Counted from the stretch's first letter, positions 1-9,327 are shown. The stretch: 64,000 nucleotides of DNA from Frigidibacter sp. ROC022 (GCF_024723735.1 NZ_JANQDU010000005.1:1-64000), one strand, 5' to 3'. Made by a program: numbers and translations. Notes: a model not told the origin generated them from the sequence alone.

Positions 1-209
1 CATGGGGGATTTCCTCCAGGGATTTCGGTTGCAATCTCGGCGTCTTGGTAGGCGAGCCGGAATGGCTGTGCAATCCGGACAGCGCTAACAATTGCCCGAC
101 TGGCGGAAGAAAATTTCGCAAACCGGCGGCCGATGCGACAGGCCGGCAGGCCGCCGCCCCTTGACCTTGCCGGGCGGGCATGCAGCCTTGGCGCGAGGCA
201 GGAGGCAGC
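1..209. other. Upstream region of the cox-like cluster, no gene seen
   Basis: I see no convincing coding sequence here. The last bases carry a strong AGGAGG ribosome-binding site (200-205) for the ATPase starting at 210. At 81-89 there is AGCGCTAAC. Together with the three preceding bases it matches 10 of 12 positions of the palindrome found upstream of zwf (43114-43125), so it may be a degenerate operator. No clear -35/-10 pair was recognised. Confidence 0.4.
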
Positions 210-1118
210 ATGGCGGACACTCAGACAATCGACGATGTGGCGGCGCTGCTGGCCGGGCAGGGCTATGTCGCGGGCCGGGCGCTGGCCACGGTCATCTTCC
301 TGGGGCTGCGGCTCGGCCGGCCGCTGTTCCTGGAGGGTGAGGCCGGGGTCGGCAAGACCGAGATCGCCAAGGTCCTGGCCTCGGCCCTCGGCCGCCGGCT
401 GATCCGGCTGCAATGCTACGAGGGGCTGGATGCGGCCTCGGCCGTCGCGGAATGGAACTTCGCCGCGCAGATGGTGGCGATCCGCACCGCCGAGGCTTCG
501 GGCGGCGCCGACCGCGACGTCCTGACCGACGAGCTCTTCACCGAACGCTACCTGATCGAGCGCCCCCTGCTTCAGGCGATGCGGCCGCAGGCCGGCGGCG
601 CCCCGGTGCTGCTGATCGACGAGGTGGACCGTACCGACGAACCTTTCGAAGCCTTCCTTCTGGAGGCGCTCAGCGACTTCCAGGTGACGATCCCGGAACT
701 CTGCACGATCAAGGCGCCGGAACCGCCGATCGTGATCCTGACCTCGAACCGGACCCGCGAGGTGCATGACGCGCTGAAGCGCCGCTGTCTGTATCACTGG
801 GTCGATTACCCGGATTTCGCCCGCGAGATGGAGATCCTGGCCGCGCGGGCGCCCGAGGCCAGCGAGACGCTCAGCCGCGAGATCGTCGGCTTCGTGCAGA
901 AGCTGCGCACCGAGGACCTGTTCAAGAAACCCGGCGTGGCAGAGACCATCGACTGGGCGAAATGCCTGCTGGCGCTGGATGTGCTGACCCTCTCGCCCGA
1001 GGTGATCGCCGACACGCTCGGCGCGGTGCTGAAATACCAGGACGACATCGCCCGGCTCCAGGGCTCCGAGGCCAAGCGCCTGCTCGATGCGGTGAAGGCC
1101 GAGGTGGCGCAGCCATGA
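210..1118 (+). CDS. coxD: MoxR-type AAA+ ATPase, CoxD-like
   Basis: A 302-residue AAA+ ATPase of the MoxR family. Walker A GEAGVGKT lies at residues 43-50 and Walker B LLIDEVD at 134-140. A sensor-like stretch with conserved Asn (ILTSNRTREV) follows, then a helical lid. The ATG at 210 is chosen over the one at 180 because AGGAGG sits 4-9 bases upstream and the family usually begins close to this point. MoxR ATPases act with VWA-domain partners; here the CoxE-type VWA gene lies 440 bases downstream. In Oligotropha carboxidovorans, CoxD and CoxE are needed to mature the [CuSMoO2] centre of CO dehydrogenase, so a cofactor-maturation role is inferred. The symbol is by family and context; whether Cu is involved in a form II enzyme is unknown. 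Confidence 0.85.
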   Translation: MADTQTIDDVAALLAGQGYVAGRALATVIFLGLRLGRPLFLEGEAGVGKTEIAKVLASALGRRLIRLQCYEGLDAASAVAEWNFAAQMVAIRTAEASGGADRDVLTDELFTERYLIERPLLQAMRPQAGGAPVLLIDEVDRTDEPFEAFLLEALSDFQVTIPELCTIKAPEPPIVILTSNRTREVHDALKRRCLYHWVDYPDFAREMEILAARAPEASETLSREIVGFVQKLRTEDLFKKPGVAETIDWAKCLLALDVLTLSPEVIADTLGAVLKYQDDIARLQGSEAKRLLDAVKAEVAQP

Positions 1119-1468
1119 CGCGGCTGCTCAGGGCCGAGGCTGCGGTGCTGGCGCTGGTCCTGCTGGCCATGCTGGTGCAGATCGGACCGCCCTGGTGGCT
1201 CTGGGTGCTGGTGCTGGTGACGCCCGACCTGTCCCTGTTCGGCTATCTGCGCGGCCCGCGGCAGGGGGCGGTGATCTACAATCTGGCGCACAGCTCGATC
1301 GGCCCGGCGCTGCTGGGCCTCGTCTCGATCCTTGCCGGCCCGGCGCCGCTGCTCTCGGCGGTGGCGATGCTCTGGGGCCTGCATGTCGCGGTGGACCGGG
1401 CGCTCGGCTACGGGCTGAAGCACAGGACCGTCTTCCGGGACACCCATCTCGGGCGGATCGGGCGATGA
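1115..1468 (+). CDS. DUF4260 family small membrane protein
   Basis: A 117-residue protein with about four hydrophobic segments and a His-containing centre (YNLAHSS, LGYGLKHR), which matches my recollection of the DUF4260 family. It overlaps the preceding ATPase gene by four bases (ATGA), a sign of translational coupling. Its position between the MoxR and CoxE genes suggests co-expression with the CODH-like cluster, but I know of no demonstrated role for DUF4260 in molybdoenzyme maturation. It should sit in the inner membrane. Confidence 0.75.
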   Translation: MTRLLRAEAAVLALVLLAMLVQIGPPWWLWVLVLVTPDLSLFGYLRGPRQGAVIYNLAHSSIGPALLGLVSILAGPAPLLSAVAMLWGLHVAVDRALGYGLKHRTVFRDTHLGRIGR

Positions 1469-1557
1469 ACGGCATGCATCTTTGGGTCTCAAATACTCAT
1501 GCGACGACGGCGGCCGGAAGCACGACGGGGACGGGGCCGCGCCCCGGTCGCGGCTAG

Positions 1558-2805
1558 GTGGAATTCCCGGCGCTCGATATCCCCGACGACGGCAAGCTGA
1601 CCGCGAACATCACCCATTTCGCGCGGGCGCTGCGCAAGGCCGGTCTGCGGGTCGGCCCGGCCCGGACGCTGGACGCCATTGCGGCGGTGGCGGCGGCGGG
1701 GTTCTCCAGCCGCAGCGATTTCTACTGGACCCTGCATGCCTGTTTCGTCTCGCGCCCCGAGGAGCGGCTGACCTTCGCCCAGGTGTTTCGGCTATTCTGG
1801 CGCGACCCGCGCTATCTGGAACACATGATGTCGCTGATGCTGCCTGCGGTGAAGGGGGCGCAGGAGGCCCGCGCCGCCGCCGCGGCCGAGAAGCGCGCCG
1901 CCGAGGCGCTTCTCGACGGGGCCAATGCGCCGGTGGATCAGCCCGAGGGCGAAGCGCCGGAAGAGCTCGAAATCGACGCCAGCCGCACCGCTTCGAGTGC
2001 CGAGCAACTGCGCAGCCTCGATTTCGAGCAGATGTCGGTGGCCGAGATGGCCGAGGCGCGGCGCATGCTGTCGCAGCTCAGCCTGCCGGTGAAACCGCGC
2101 GATTCGCGGCGCTGGCGGTCCGCGGCCGGGCGGCGGATCGACCGTGCGGCGACGCTGCGGGAGGCGATGCGCCGCGGCGGCGAGATCGGCGCCCTGAAGA
2201 CCCGGACCCAAAGGCCGCGTGCCCCGGTTCTGGTGGTGCTCTGCGACATCTCGGGGTCGATGTCGGCCTACAGCCGGGTGGTCCTGCATTTCCTGCATAC
2301 CGTCGCCAATGCCAGGGGCCAGGGCTGGGCCCGGGTGCATGGCTTCACTTTCGGCACCCGGCTGACCAACATCACGCGGCATCTGGCGACCCGCGATGTC
2401 GACGCGGCGCTGGCGGCGGCGGGCGCGCAGGCGCAGGACTGGCAGGGCGGCACGCGGATCGGCGAGGCGCTGCACCGCTTCAACCGCGACTGGTCACGGC
2501 GGGTGCTGGGCGGCGATGCGGTGGTGGTGCTGATCTCGGACGGGCTGGACCGCGGCGACCCCGAACTGTTGTCGCGCGAGGCGGAACGGTTGCAGAAATC
2601 CTGCCGCCGGATCATCTGGGTCAACCCTCTGCTCCGGTGGGACGGGTTCCTGCCCCAGGCGCAGGGAATCCGGGCGCTGCTGCCGCATGTCTCCTCGTTC
2701 CGGGCCGGGCACAATATCGAGGCGCTCGAGGCGCTGGCCGATGCGATCGGACGACCGGGCGACCAGGGCGAGAAGGCCCGGCTGATGGCGCTGCTCGAGC
2801 CCTGA
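1558..2805 (+). CDS. coxE: CoxE-type VWA-domain protein
   Basis: A 415-residue protein of the CoxE-like VWA family. The N-terminal part (about 1-130) is helical with an Ala/Glu-rich stretch. The VWA domain follows, with its MIDAS motif DISGS (in VLCDISGSMSAYS) near residue 225-230 and the conserved GGTRIGEAL region about 75 residues later. The start is GTG at 1558, directly after an in-frame TAG, so it cannot be longer; the ribosome-binding site is weak. A partner of the MoxR ATPase at 210-1118. In the CO dehydrogenase system this pair is needed for active-site maturation. Cytoplasmic, with no signal peptide. Confidence 0.85.
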   Translation: MEFPALDIPDDGKLTANITHFARALRKAGLRVGPARTLDAIAAVAAAGFSSRSDFYWTLHACFVSRPEERLTFAQVFRLFWRDPRYLEHMMSLMLPAVKGAQEARAAAAAEKRAAEALLDGANAPVDQPEGEAPEELEIDASRTASSAEQLRSLDFEQMSVAEMAEARRMLSQLSLPVKPRDSRRWRSAAGRRIDRAATLREAMRRGGEIGALKTRTQRPRAPVLVVLCDISGSMSAYSRVVLHFLHTVANARGQGWARVHGFTFGTRLTNITRHLATRDVDAALAAAGAQAQDWQGGTRIGEALHRFNRDWSRRVLGGDAVVVLISDGLDRGDPELLSREAERLQKSCRRIIWVNPLLRWDGFLPQAQGIRALLPHVSSFRAGHNIEALEALADAIGRPGDQGEKARLMALLEP

Positions 2806-2897
2806 GCGCGGCGGGGCAGGGGCCGGACCCGCAGGAAACGGGTCGCCACGGCGTGGGACCGTACCCAGGATGGGGCATCCAACAACCGGAGCCTCCC

Positions 2898-3410
2898 ATG
2901 CCGATCCGCTGTCACCCCTATGATGCCGAATTCGTCGCCCGCGTCCGTGCCGGCGGGCCGGATGCCCACGGCATGCCCGCCGAGCGCCATGTCTCGGATG
3001 GTCAGGGCAATCCCTGCCGCGCCTGCCTGCACCCGATTCCGGAGGGCGCCGCGATGCTGATCCTCGCCGCGCGCCCCTTTCCCGAGCCGCAGCCCTATGC
3101 CGAGACCGGGCCGATCTTCCTCTGCGCCGATCCCTGCCTGCCCTGGTCCGGCGCCGGGCTGCCGCCGATCCTGCGCGAGGCGCCCGACTTTCTGCTGAAG
3201 GGCTATGGCCCCGACAACCGCATCGTCTACGGCACCGGCAGGGTTGTGCCGGGGGGCGACATTCTGGCTCGGGCCGTGGCCCTTCTCTCTGACCCCGGCA
3301 TTGCCTATGTTGACGTAAGATCATCCCGCAACAACTGTTTCCAGACCCGGATCACCCGTGCCAACACCGCCCCCATCCTCCCCCTCCGCCCAATCCACCC
3401 CGAAACATGA
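2898..3410 (+). CDS. DUF1203 domain-containing protein
   Basis: A 170-residue protein matching my recollection of DUF1203: a Cys-rich half with RACLHPIPEG and RPFPEPQPYAETGPIF, then a C-terminal half with YGTGRVVPGG and an NCFQTRI end. The function of the family is unknown. The start ATG at 2898 is chosen because the conserved domain begins right there (MPIRCHPYDAEF); upstream sequence in this frame is only the shadow of coxE. It overlaps or closely abuts the coxF-like gene, so it looks like part of the same transcript. Cysteines suggest possible metal or redox chemistry, but nothing proves this. Confidence 0.75.
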   Translation: MPIRCHPYDAEFVARVRAGGPDAHGMPAERHVSDGQGNPCRACLHPIPEGAAMLILAARPFPEPQPYAETGPIFLCADPCLPWSGAGLPPILREAPDFLLKGYGPDNRIVYGTGRVVPGGDILARAVALLSDPGIAYVDVRSSRNNCFQTRITRANTAPILPLRPIHPET

Positions 3411-4371
3411 CGCCGTGCTCGAGGCCGCGCTCGACTGGCACAGGGCCGGCAAGGGCGCGGTGCTGGCCACCGTGGTCGAGACCTGGGGTTCGGCGCCGCG
3501 CCCGGTCGGCGCCAATCTGGCGGTGTCGGGCGATGGCGACATGGTCGGCTCGGTTTCGGGCGGCTGCGTCGAGGGTGCGGTGGTGGCCGAATCCTTCGAT
3601 GCTCTGGAAAGCGGCGAGAGCAAGCTGCTGAACTACGGCGTCAGCGACGACGACGCCTTCGCGGTCGGGCTGGCCTGCGGCGGCAAGATCGGCGTGCAGG
3701 TGCAGCCGGTGGGCAAGCCCGGCGGCATCCCCGAGGCGATCCTGGCCGAGCTGGTGGCCGCCCGTGCCGCCCGCAAGCCGGTCGCCTATGTCGTCGATAC
3801 CGAAAGCTGGGACCGGCGGCTGGCCGGCCCCGAGGAGTTTCCCGACCGGTTCCGCGCCGACCGCTCGGGCTTCGAGCCGGACGGAAAGACCTTCGTGGCG
3901 GTGCACAACCCGCCGCTGCGGATGGTGGTCGTCGGCGCGGTCCATATCGCCCAGCCGCTGATGCCGATGGCCCGGCTGGCCGGCTATGATGCAACCCTTG
4001 TGGACCCGCGCGAGGCCTTCGGCGCCGCGGCGCGCTTCCCCGGCGAGACGATCATGAACGACTGGCCGGACGAGGCGTTGGCCGAACACGGGCTCGACGC
4101 CCGCACCGCGGTGGTGACGCTGACCCATGATCCGAAGCTGGATGATCCGGCGATCATTGCGGCGCTGAAATCGGATGTCTTCTACCTCGGCTGCCTCGGT
4201 TCTCCCCGGACCCATGCGAAACGGGTCGAGCGCCTGACGGCGGCGGGGTTGAGCGAGGCGCAGATCGGCCGGATACATGCGCCGGTCGGTCTGGACATCG
4301 GTGCCAAGTCGCCCGCCGAGATCGCGGTGGCGATTCTGGCCCAGATGACGCAGGTGCTGCGCCAGCGATGA
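3358..4371 (+). CDS. coxF: XdhC/CoxF family molybdenum-cofactor maturation protein
   Basis: A 337-residue XdhC/CoxF family protein. The N-terminal XdhC domain has WGSAPRPVGANL and SVSGGCVEGAVV; the C-terminal half is a Rossmann-like domain (MVVVGAVHIAQPL then VDPREAF, and a late YLGCLGSPRTHAKR). XdhC proteins bind molybdenum cofactor and aid its sulfuration and insertion into xanthine-oxidase-family enzymes. The start is uncertain: GTG 3358 overlaps the DUF1203 gene by 53 bases, while GTG 3415 lies 4 bases after its stop codon and would allow coupled re-initiation. Neither has a good ribosome-binding site. Context with coxE and coxSLM supports service to this molybdoenzyme. Confidence 0.85.
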   Translation: MPTPPPSSPSAQSTPKHDAVLEAALDWHRAGKGAVLATVVETWGSAPRPVGANLAVSGDGDMVGSVSGGCVEGAVVAESFDALESGESKLLNYGVSDDDAFAVGLACGGKIGVQVQPVGKPGGIPEAILAELVAARAARKPVAYVVDTESWDRRLAGPEEFPDRFRADRSGFEPDGKTFVAVHNPPLRMVVVGAVHIAQPLMPMARLAGYDATLVDPREAFGAAARFPGETIMNDWPDEALAEHGLDARTAVVTLTHDPKLDDPAIIAALKSDVFYLGCLGSPRTHAKRVERLTAAGLSEAQIGRIHAPVGLDIGAKSPAEIAVAILAQMTQVLRQR

Positions 4372-4402
4372 CCATGGCGCTGCGCCAGGACCGGGGGCAG
4401 GG

Positions 4403-5389
4403 ATGAGGTTCGGGCCGCTGCCTCTGGACCAAGCGCTCGGCGCGATACTGGCCCATTCCCACGCGGTTCCGGGTGGCCGGCTGCGCAAGGGCAAGGTGCT
4501 GACGGTCGAGGACATCGCGGCGCTTCGTGCGGCGGGCGAGGTCGAGGTGGTGGTCGCCCGGCTCGATCCGGAGGATCTGGCAGAGGACGCGGCGGCGGCC
4601 CGGATCGGCGCGGCGCTGCTGGGCGATCCCGAAGGGCAGGGGCTGCGGGCGACCCCGGCGGCGACCGGCCGGGTGAACCTGATCGCCACGGGGCCGGGCA
4701 TTCTCGATCTCGATCCGGCCGGGGTGGCGGCGCTGAACGCGATCGACCCGGCGATCACCCTGGCCACGCTGCCGCGCTACGCGCGGGTCGGACCGGGGAC
4801 CATGGCGGGCACGCTGAAGATCATTCCCTACGGCGTCGCCGGTGCCTCGGTGGCGCGTGCCTGCGCCGTGCCGGTCGGGCTGCGGGTCCGCGGGCCGGTC
4901 TTTCGCAACGTCACCCTGATCGAGACCCATCTGGGCCCGCACGACCCGCAAAAGGGCGAAGCAGCGATCCGCGCCCGGGTCGAGGCCCTGGGCATGGCGC
5001 TGGATGAGGTGCTTTCGGTGCCGCATCGCTGCGCCGAGGTGGCAGGGGCGATCCGGGCGGCCGGCGGCGGGCTGGTGCTGATCCTGACCGCTTCGGCCAC
5101 TTCGGATATCGCCGATGTCGCGCCGCAGGCGCTGCGCGAGGCCGGAGGAACCGTCACCCGCTTCGGAATGCCCGTCGATCCCGGCAACCTGCTGTTTCTG
5201 GGCGAGGTCGGCGGCCGCGCCGTGATCGGCCTGCCGGGCAGCGCCCGCTCGCCGGTGCCGAACGGGGCCGACATGGTGCTCGACCGGATCGCCTGCGGGG
5301 TGGCGGTGAGCGATGCCGACATCGCCGCGATGGGCGTCGGCGGGCTGCTGAAGGAGACGCGGGCACGGGGCCGGCCGAGGGCCGGGTGA
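4403..5389 (+). CDS. Molybdopterin-binding protein (MoCF-type domain), stand-alone
   Basis: A 328-residue protein with a molybdopterin-binding (MogA/MoeA-like) fold, judged from FGPLPLDQALGAIL at the N-terminus, VFRNVTLIETHLGP in the middle, LILTASATSDIADV, and the VIGLPGSARSPVPNGADMVL loop. In related alphaproteobacterial proteins this domain is often followed by a MobA/MocA-like nucleotidyltransferase domain; this copy stops at GVGGLLKE plus a short tail and lacks it. Probably works in molybdenum-cofactor handling for the CODH-like enzyme just downstream. ATG 4403 is preceded by a G-rich ribosome-binding site. A 31-base gap separates it from coxF. Confidence 0.75.
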   Translation: MRFGPLPLDQALGAILAHSHAVPGGRLRKGKVLTVEDIAALRAAGEVEVVVARLDPEDLAEDAAAARIGAALLGDPEGQGLRATPAATGRVNLIATGPGILDLDPAGVAALNAIDPAITLATLPRYARVGPGTMAGTLKIIPYGVAGASVARACAVPVGLRVRGPVFRNVTLIETHLGPHDPQKGEAAIRARVEALGMALDEVLSVPHRCAEVAGAIRAAGGGLVLILTASATSDIADVAPQALREAGGTVTRFGMPVDPGNLLFLGEVGGRAVIGLPGSARSPVPNGADMVLDRIACGVAVSDADIAAMGVGGLLKETRARGRPRAG

Positions 5390-5625
5390 GTCGTTCGGGG
5401 ACCGCCCCGCAAAGCCGCATGACCGATCGGCTGAATCCGGCCGACCTGTCCTGCAAGTCCAGAAGAACGCGCGGAAAACCCAGCAGGGGCGGGCTCTGCG
5501 CCGACTGCCGGCGCCCCGGCGGCCACGCGCGTCGCCCCCGCTCACGAATTCCTTTGCATTGGGGTGTTCCCATCTTCCGGGCTTGGTGCTTTAGTGCTGG
5601 TCAAACGGCATCCAGGGAGAGAATG
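5390..5625. other. Intergenic region upstream of coxS, no gene seen
   Basis: This 236-base gap is the longest inside the cox-like cluster and could hold a separate promoter for coxSLM, but I could not pick out a convincing -35/-10 pair. The reading frame stays open into coxS without any conserved sequence. Confidence 0.3.
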
Positions 5626-6108
5626 ATGACCAAGGTGTCCATGACCGTGAATGGCAAGACCGTCTCGGGGGAGGTCGAGGGGCGCACGCTCCTGGTGGAA
5701 TTCCTGCGGGAAGGGCTGGGACTGACCGGCACCCATGTCGGCTGCGATACCAGCCAGTGCGGGGCCTGCGTGGTGCATGTGAACGGCGAGGCGACCAAGT
5801 CCTGCACGACCTTCGCCAGCCTCTGCGACGGGGCCGAGGTGACCACCATCGAGGGCATGGCCAATCCGGATGGTTCGCTGGGCAAGATCCAGCAGGCCTT
5901 CCAGGATCATCACGGGCTGCAATGCGGGTTCTGCACGCCGGGCATGGTGATGTCGGCGGCGGCGCTTCTGAAGGACAATCCGAAGCCGACCGAGGCCGAG
6001 GTGCGCCACTATCTCGACGGCAACATCTGCCGTTGCACCGGCTATCACAACATCGTCAAGGCGATCATGGCGGCATCCGGTCAGGATGTCTCGATCGCGG
6101 CGGAATAA
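5626..6108 (+). CDS. coxS: CO dehydrogenase-type small subunit, two [2Fe-2S] clusters
   Basis: A 160-residue iron-sulfur subunit of the xanthine oxidase/CODH family. The plant-type ferredoxin cluster is seen in [16 protein letters not shown]...SC, and the second, helical cluster in [10 protein letters not shown]...[11 protein letters not shown]. It passes electrons from the Mo site in the large subunit to FAD in the medium subunit. Two ATGs lie in tandem (5623 and 5626); 5626 gives better spacing from AGGGAG at 5614-5619. First of the S-L-M structural genes, the order usual for form II CODH-type enzymes (form I is M-S-L). Confidence 0.92.
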   Translation: MTKVSMTVNGKTVSGEVEGRTLLVEFLREGLGLTGTHVGCDTSQCGACVVHVNGEATKSCTTFASLCDGAEVTTIEGMANPDGSLGKIQQAFQDHHGLQCGFCTPGMVMSAAALLKDNPKPTEAEVRHYLDGNICRCTGYHNIVKAIMAASGQDVSIAAE

Positions 6109-6145
6109 CAGACCCAATTCGGACAGTTTTTCAGGGAGGAAGACT

Positions 6146-8518
6146 ATGCCAGATGGCGGCATCGGCGCACCCACCAAGCGGCGCGAGGACCTGCGGTTTC
6201 TGACCGGCAAGGGCCGTTACACCGACGACATCAACCTGCGGGGGCAAAGCTACTGCGTCTTCGTGCGCAGCCAGGTTGCGCATGGCAGGATCGTCTCCAT
6301 CGACACCAGCAAGGCCGCGGCCATGCCCGGTGTCATCCAGGTCTTCACCGGCGACGATTTCGCCGAGGTCGGCAGCATTCCCTGCGGCTGGCAGATCCAT
6401 GACCGCAAGGGCGAGCCGATGCTGGAGCCGGCACACCCGGTGCTGGCCCGCGGCAAGGTCCGCTATGTCGGCGATGCCTATGCCGCCGTCGTGGCCGAGA
6501 CCGAGGCCCAGGCACGCGACGCCGCCGAAGCCGTCGAAGCCGAGATCGAGGAACTCCCGGCCGTGATCGACATGGTCAAGGCGGTCTCGGACAAGTCCAA
6601 CCTCGTGCATGACGAGATCGGCTCGAACCTCTGCTACGACTGGGGCTTTGTCGAGGAGAACCGCGAGGCGACCGCCAAGGCGATCGACGAGGCCTATCAC
6701 GTCACCACGCTGGAACTGGTCAACAACCGGCTGATCCCGAACGCGATGGAACCGCGGGTGGCGGTCGGCGACTATGACGAGACCAACGACCATTCCACGC
6801 TCCACACCACCTCGCAGAACCCGCATGTGATCCGGCTTCTGATGGGCGCCTTCGTGCTGGGCATCCCCGAGCACAAGCTGCGCGTCGTGGCGCCGGATGT
6901 CGGCGGTGGTTTCGGCTCGAAGATCTTCCACTATGCCGAAGAGGCCTTCGTCACCTTCGCGGCCAAGCAGATCAAGCGTCCGGTGAAATGGACCTCGACC
7001 CGGTCGGAAGCCTTCATGACCGACGCACATGGCCGCGACCATGTCACCAAGATCGAACTGGCGCTGGACAACGAAGGCCATTTCCTGGCGCTTCGGACAA
7101 ACACCTACGCCAACATGGGCGCCTATCTCTCGACCTTCTCGACCTCGGTGCCGACCTATCTGCACGGCACCCTGATGGCGGGGAACTACAAGACCCCGCA
7201 TATCTACGTGAACGTGAAGGCGGTCTTCACCAATACGGTGCCTGTCGATGCCTATCGCGGCGCCGGACGGCCCGAGGCGACCTTCCAGCTGGAACGGGTG
7301 ATCGACAAGGCGGCGCGCGAGATGGGGATCGACCCGATCGAAATCCGCCGCAGGAACTTCATCCAGCCGGACGAGTTCCCCTATCAGACCCCGGTCGCGG
7401 TGTCCTATGACACCGGCAACTACCAGGCGACGATGGACAAGCTGATCGAGATCGCCGATCTGGACGGATTCGAAGAGCGCCGCGCCGCCTCTGCCGCCAG
7501 GGGCAAGCTGCGCGGTCTGGGCGTGAACTGCTATATCGAGGCCTGCGGCATCGCGCCGTCGAACCTCGTCGGCCAGCTCGGCGCCCGCGCCGGCCTTTAC
7601 GAAAGCGCCACGGTCCGGGTGAACGCGACCGGCGGGCTGGTGGTGATGACCGGCAGCCACAGCCACGGGCAGGGGCATGAAACCGCCTTCCCGCAGGTGA
7701 TCGCCTCGATGATCGGCATCGACCCTTCGATGGTCGAGATCGTGCATGGCGACACCGCCAACACCCCGATGGGCATGGGCACCTATGGCTCGCGCTCGCT
7801 GGCGGTCGGCGGTTCGGCCATGGTCAAGGCCACCGAGAAGATCATCGCCAAGGCCAAGAAGATCGCCGCCCATATCCTCGAGGCGTCGGATCAGGACATC
7901 GAGCTCAAGGACGGCATGTTCACCGTCAAGGGCACCGACAAGTCCAAGGCCTGGGGCGACATCACCCTGGCGGCCTATGTGCCGCACAACTACCCGCTGG
8001 AAAGCCTGGAACCGGGGCTGGAAGAGACGGCCTTCTACGATCCGTCGAACTTCACCTATCCCGCCGGCGCCTATGCCTGCGAGGTCGAGGTCGATCCCGA
8101 GACCGGGCAGGTGGAGATCGCCAGCTTTGCCGCGGCGGACGATTTCGGCAACATCATCAACCCGTTGATCGTTTCCGGCCAGGTCCATGGCGGGATCGGG
8201 CAGGGCATCGGCCAGGCGCTTCTGGAACAGGCGGTCTATGACGACAACGGCCAGCTGCTCTCGGGCAGCTACATGGACTATGCCATGCCGCGCGCCAGCG
8301 ACGTGCCGTCCTATGTCGTGGATCATTCCTGCCAGACGCCGTGCACCCACAACCCGCTCGGGGTGAAGGGCTGCGGCGAGGCCGGGGCGATCGGTTCGCC
8401 GCCGGCCGTGGTCAATGCCGTGATCGACGCGCTGCACCGCGGCGGCCACACCCATGTTTCCCATATCAACATGCCGCTCAGCCCGTCCCGGGTTTGGGCC
8501 GCGATGCAGAAATCCTAG
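6146..8518 (+). CDS. coxL: CO dehydrogenase-type large (molybdopterin) subunit, form II
   Basis: A 790-residue molybdopterin subunit of the xanthine oxidase superfamily. Key motifs: GGFGSK in the substrate/cofactor channel, the active-site loop AYRGAGR at residues 369-375, and the catalytic Glu at about 745 in GCGEAGAIG. Form I CO dehydrogenases have AYXCSFR, whose Cys binds Cu; AYRGAGR marks form II (BMS clade) enzymes, for which CO oxidation is uncertain and the true substrate often unknown. The start ATG 6146 follows a strong GGGAGGA site and leaves 37 bases after coxS. Cytoplasmic, in a complex with coxS and coxM. Confidence 0.92.
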   Translation: MPDGGIGAPTKRREDLRFLTGKGRYTDDINLRGQSYCVFVRSQVAHGRIVSIDTSKAAAMPGVIQVFTGDDFAEVGSIPCGWQIHDRKGEPMLEPAHPVLARGKVRYVGDAYAAVVAETEAQARDAAEAVEAEIEELPAVIDMVKAVSDKSNLVHDEIGSNLCYDWGFVEENREATAKAIDEAYHVTTLELVNNRLIPNAMEPRVAVGDYDETNDHSTLHTTSQNPHVIRLLMGAFVLGIPEHKLRVVAPDVGGGFGSKIFHYAEEAFVTFAAKQIKRPVKWTSTRSEAFMTDAHGRDHVTKIELALDNEGHFLALRTNTYANMGAYLSTFSTSVPTYLHGTLMAGNYKTPHIYVNVKAVFTNTVPVDAYRGAGRPEATFQLERVIDKAAREMGIDPIEIRRRNFIQPDEFPYQTPVAVSYDTGNYQATMDKLIEIADLDGFEERRAASAARGKLRGLGVNCYIEACGIAPSNLVGQLGARAGLYESATVRVNATGGLVVMTGSHSHGQGHETAFPQVIASMIGIDPSMVEIVHGDTANTPMGMGTYGSRSLAVGGSAMVKATEKIIAKAKKIAAHILEASDQDIELKDGMFTVKGTDKSKAWGDITLAAYVPHNYPLESLEPGLEETAFYDPSNFTYPAGAYACEVEVDPETGQVEIASFAAADDFGNIINPLIVSGQVHGGIGQGIGQALLEQAVYDDNGQLLSGSYMDYAMPRASDVPSYVVDHSCQTPCTHNPLGVKGCGEAGAIGSPPAVVNAVIDALHRGGHTHVSHINMPLSPSRVWAAMQKS

Positions 8519-8527
8519 GAGGCGCGC

Positions 8528-9322
8528 ATGTACGCATTTGAAATCGAGACCCCCTCGACCGTGCAGGACGCGGTGGCGGCGCTCAAGTCCGAGGGCGCCC
8601 AGGCCCTCGGCGGCGGGCATACGCTGATCCCGACCCTGAAGTCGCGGCTGGCCGCGCCCGAGAAACTGGTGGCGCTGTCCGGAATCGACGAGATCAAGGG
8701 CGTCCGTATGGGCGATGACAGCCGGCTCTGCATCGGCGGCGGCACCACCCATGCCACCGTGGCGGCCGAGGCCGCCGGGCATTATCCGGGCCTGGCCCGG
8801 CTCGCCTCGCTGATCGGTGATCCGGCGGTGCGCAACCGCGGCACGATCGGTGGTTCGCTGGCCAACAACGACCCGTCGGCCTGCTACCCGGCCGGCACCC
8901 TGGCCTCGGGCGCGACCATCGTCACCAATGCCCGCGAGATCGCGGCGGATGACTTCTTCCAGGGCATGTTCACCACGGCACTGGACGAGGGCGAGATCAT
9001 CACCGAGGTCAAGTTCCCGATCCCGGAGAAATCCTTCTACGCCAAGATGTTGCAACCCGCTTCGCGGTTCCCGCTCACTGCGGTCTTCGTGGCGAAATTC
9101 GCCGACGGGGTGCGGGTCGCGGTCACCGGCGCCTCGGAAAGTGGCGTGTTCCGCTGGGCCGAGGCCGAGGCAGCGCTGTCTAGCGATTTCTCGAAAGCCG
9201 CGGTGGATGCGCTCAGCGCGCCGCCGGCCGACGGAATGATCGGGGATATCCACGGCACGCCGGAATACCGCGCCCATCTGGTCAAGGTGATGACCGGGCG
9301 CGCGGTCGAGAACGCCGCCTGA
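8528..9322 (+). CDS. coxM: CO dehydrogenase-type medium (FAD) subunit
   Basis: A 264-residue FAD-binding subunit. FAD motifs are visible as AQALGGGHTLIP near residue 30 and TIGGSLANNDPSACYPA near residue 110; the C-terminal part is a CO_deh_flav_C-type domain. A strong AGGAGG site at 8517-8522 overlaps the coxL stop codon, so translation is coupled. Last structural gene of the cluster. It hands electrons from the coxS clusters to an acceptor such as quinone. Confidence 0.92.
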   Translation: MYAFEIETPSTVQDAVAALKSEGAQALGGGHTLIPTLKSRLAAPEKLVALSGIDEIKGVRMGDDSRLCIGGGTTHATVAAEAAGHYPGLARLASLIGDPAVRNRGTIGGSLANNDPSACYPAGTLASGATIVTNAREIAADDFFQGMFTTALDEGEIITEVKFPIPEKSFYAKMLQPASRFPLTAVFVAKFADGVRVAVTGASESGVFRWAEAEAALSSDFSKAAVDALSAPPADGMIGDIHGTPEYRAHLVKVMTGRAVENAA

Positions 9323-9327
9323 GGGCC

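Noticed and set aside
1482-2897. Long plus-strand frame joining upstream sequence to the DUF1203 domain
   Set aside because: Only the part from 2898 is conserved; the rest is the out-of-frame shadow of coxE.
6131-9277. Open frame of over 1000 codons on the minus strand opposite coxL and coxM
   Set aside because: It is the antisense shadow of two well-supported genes in high-GC DNA; the translation is His/Arg/Asp-rich low-quality sequence without motifs.
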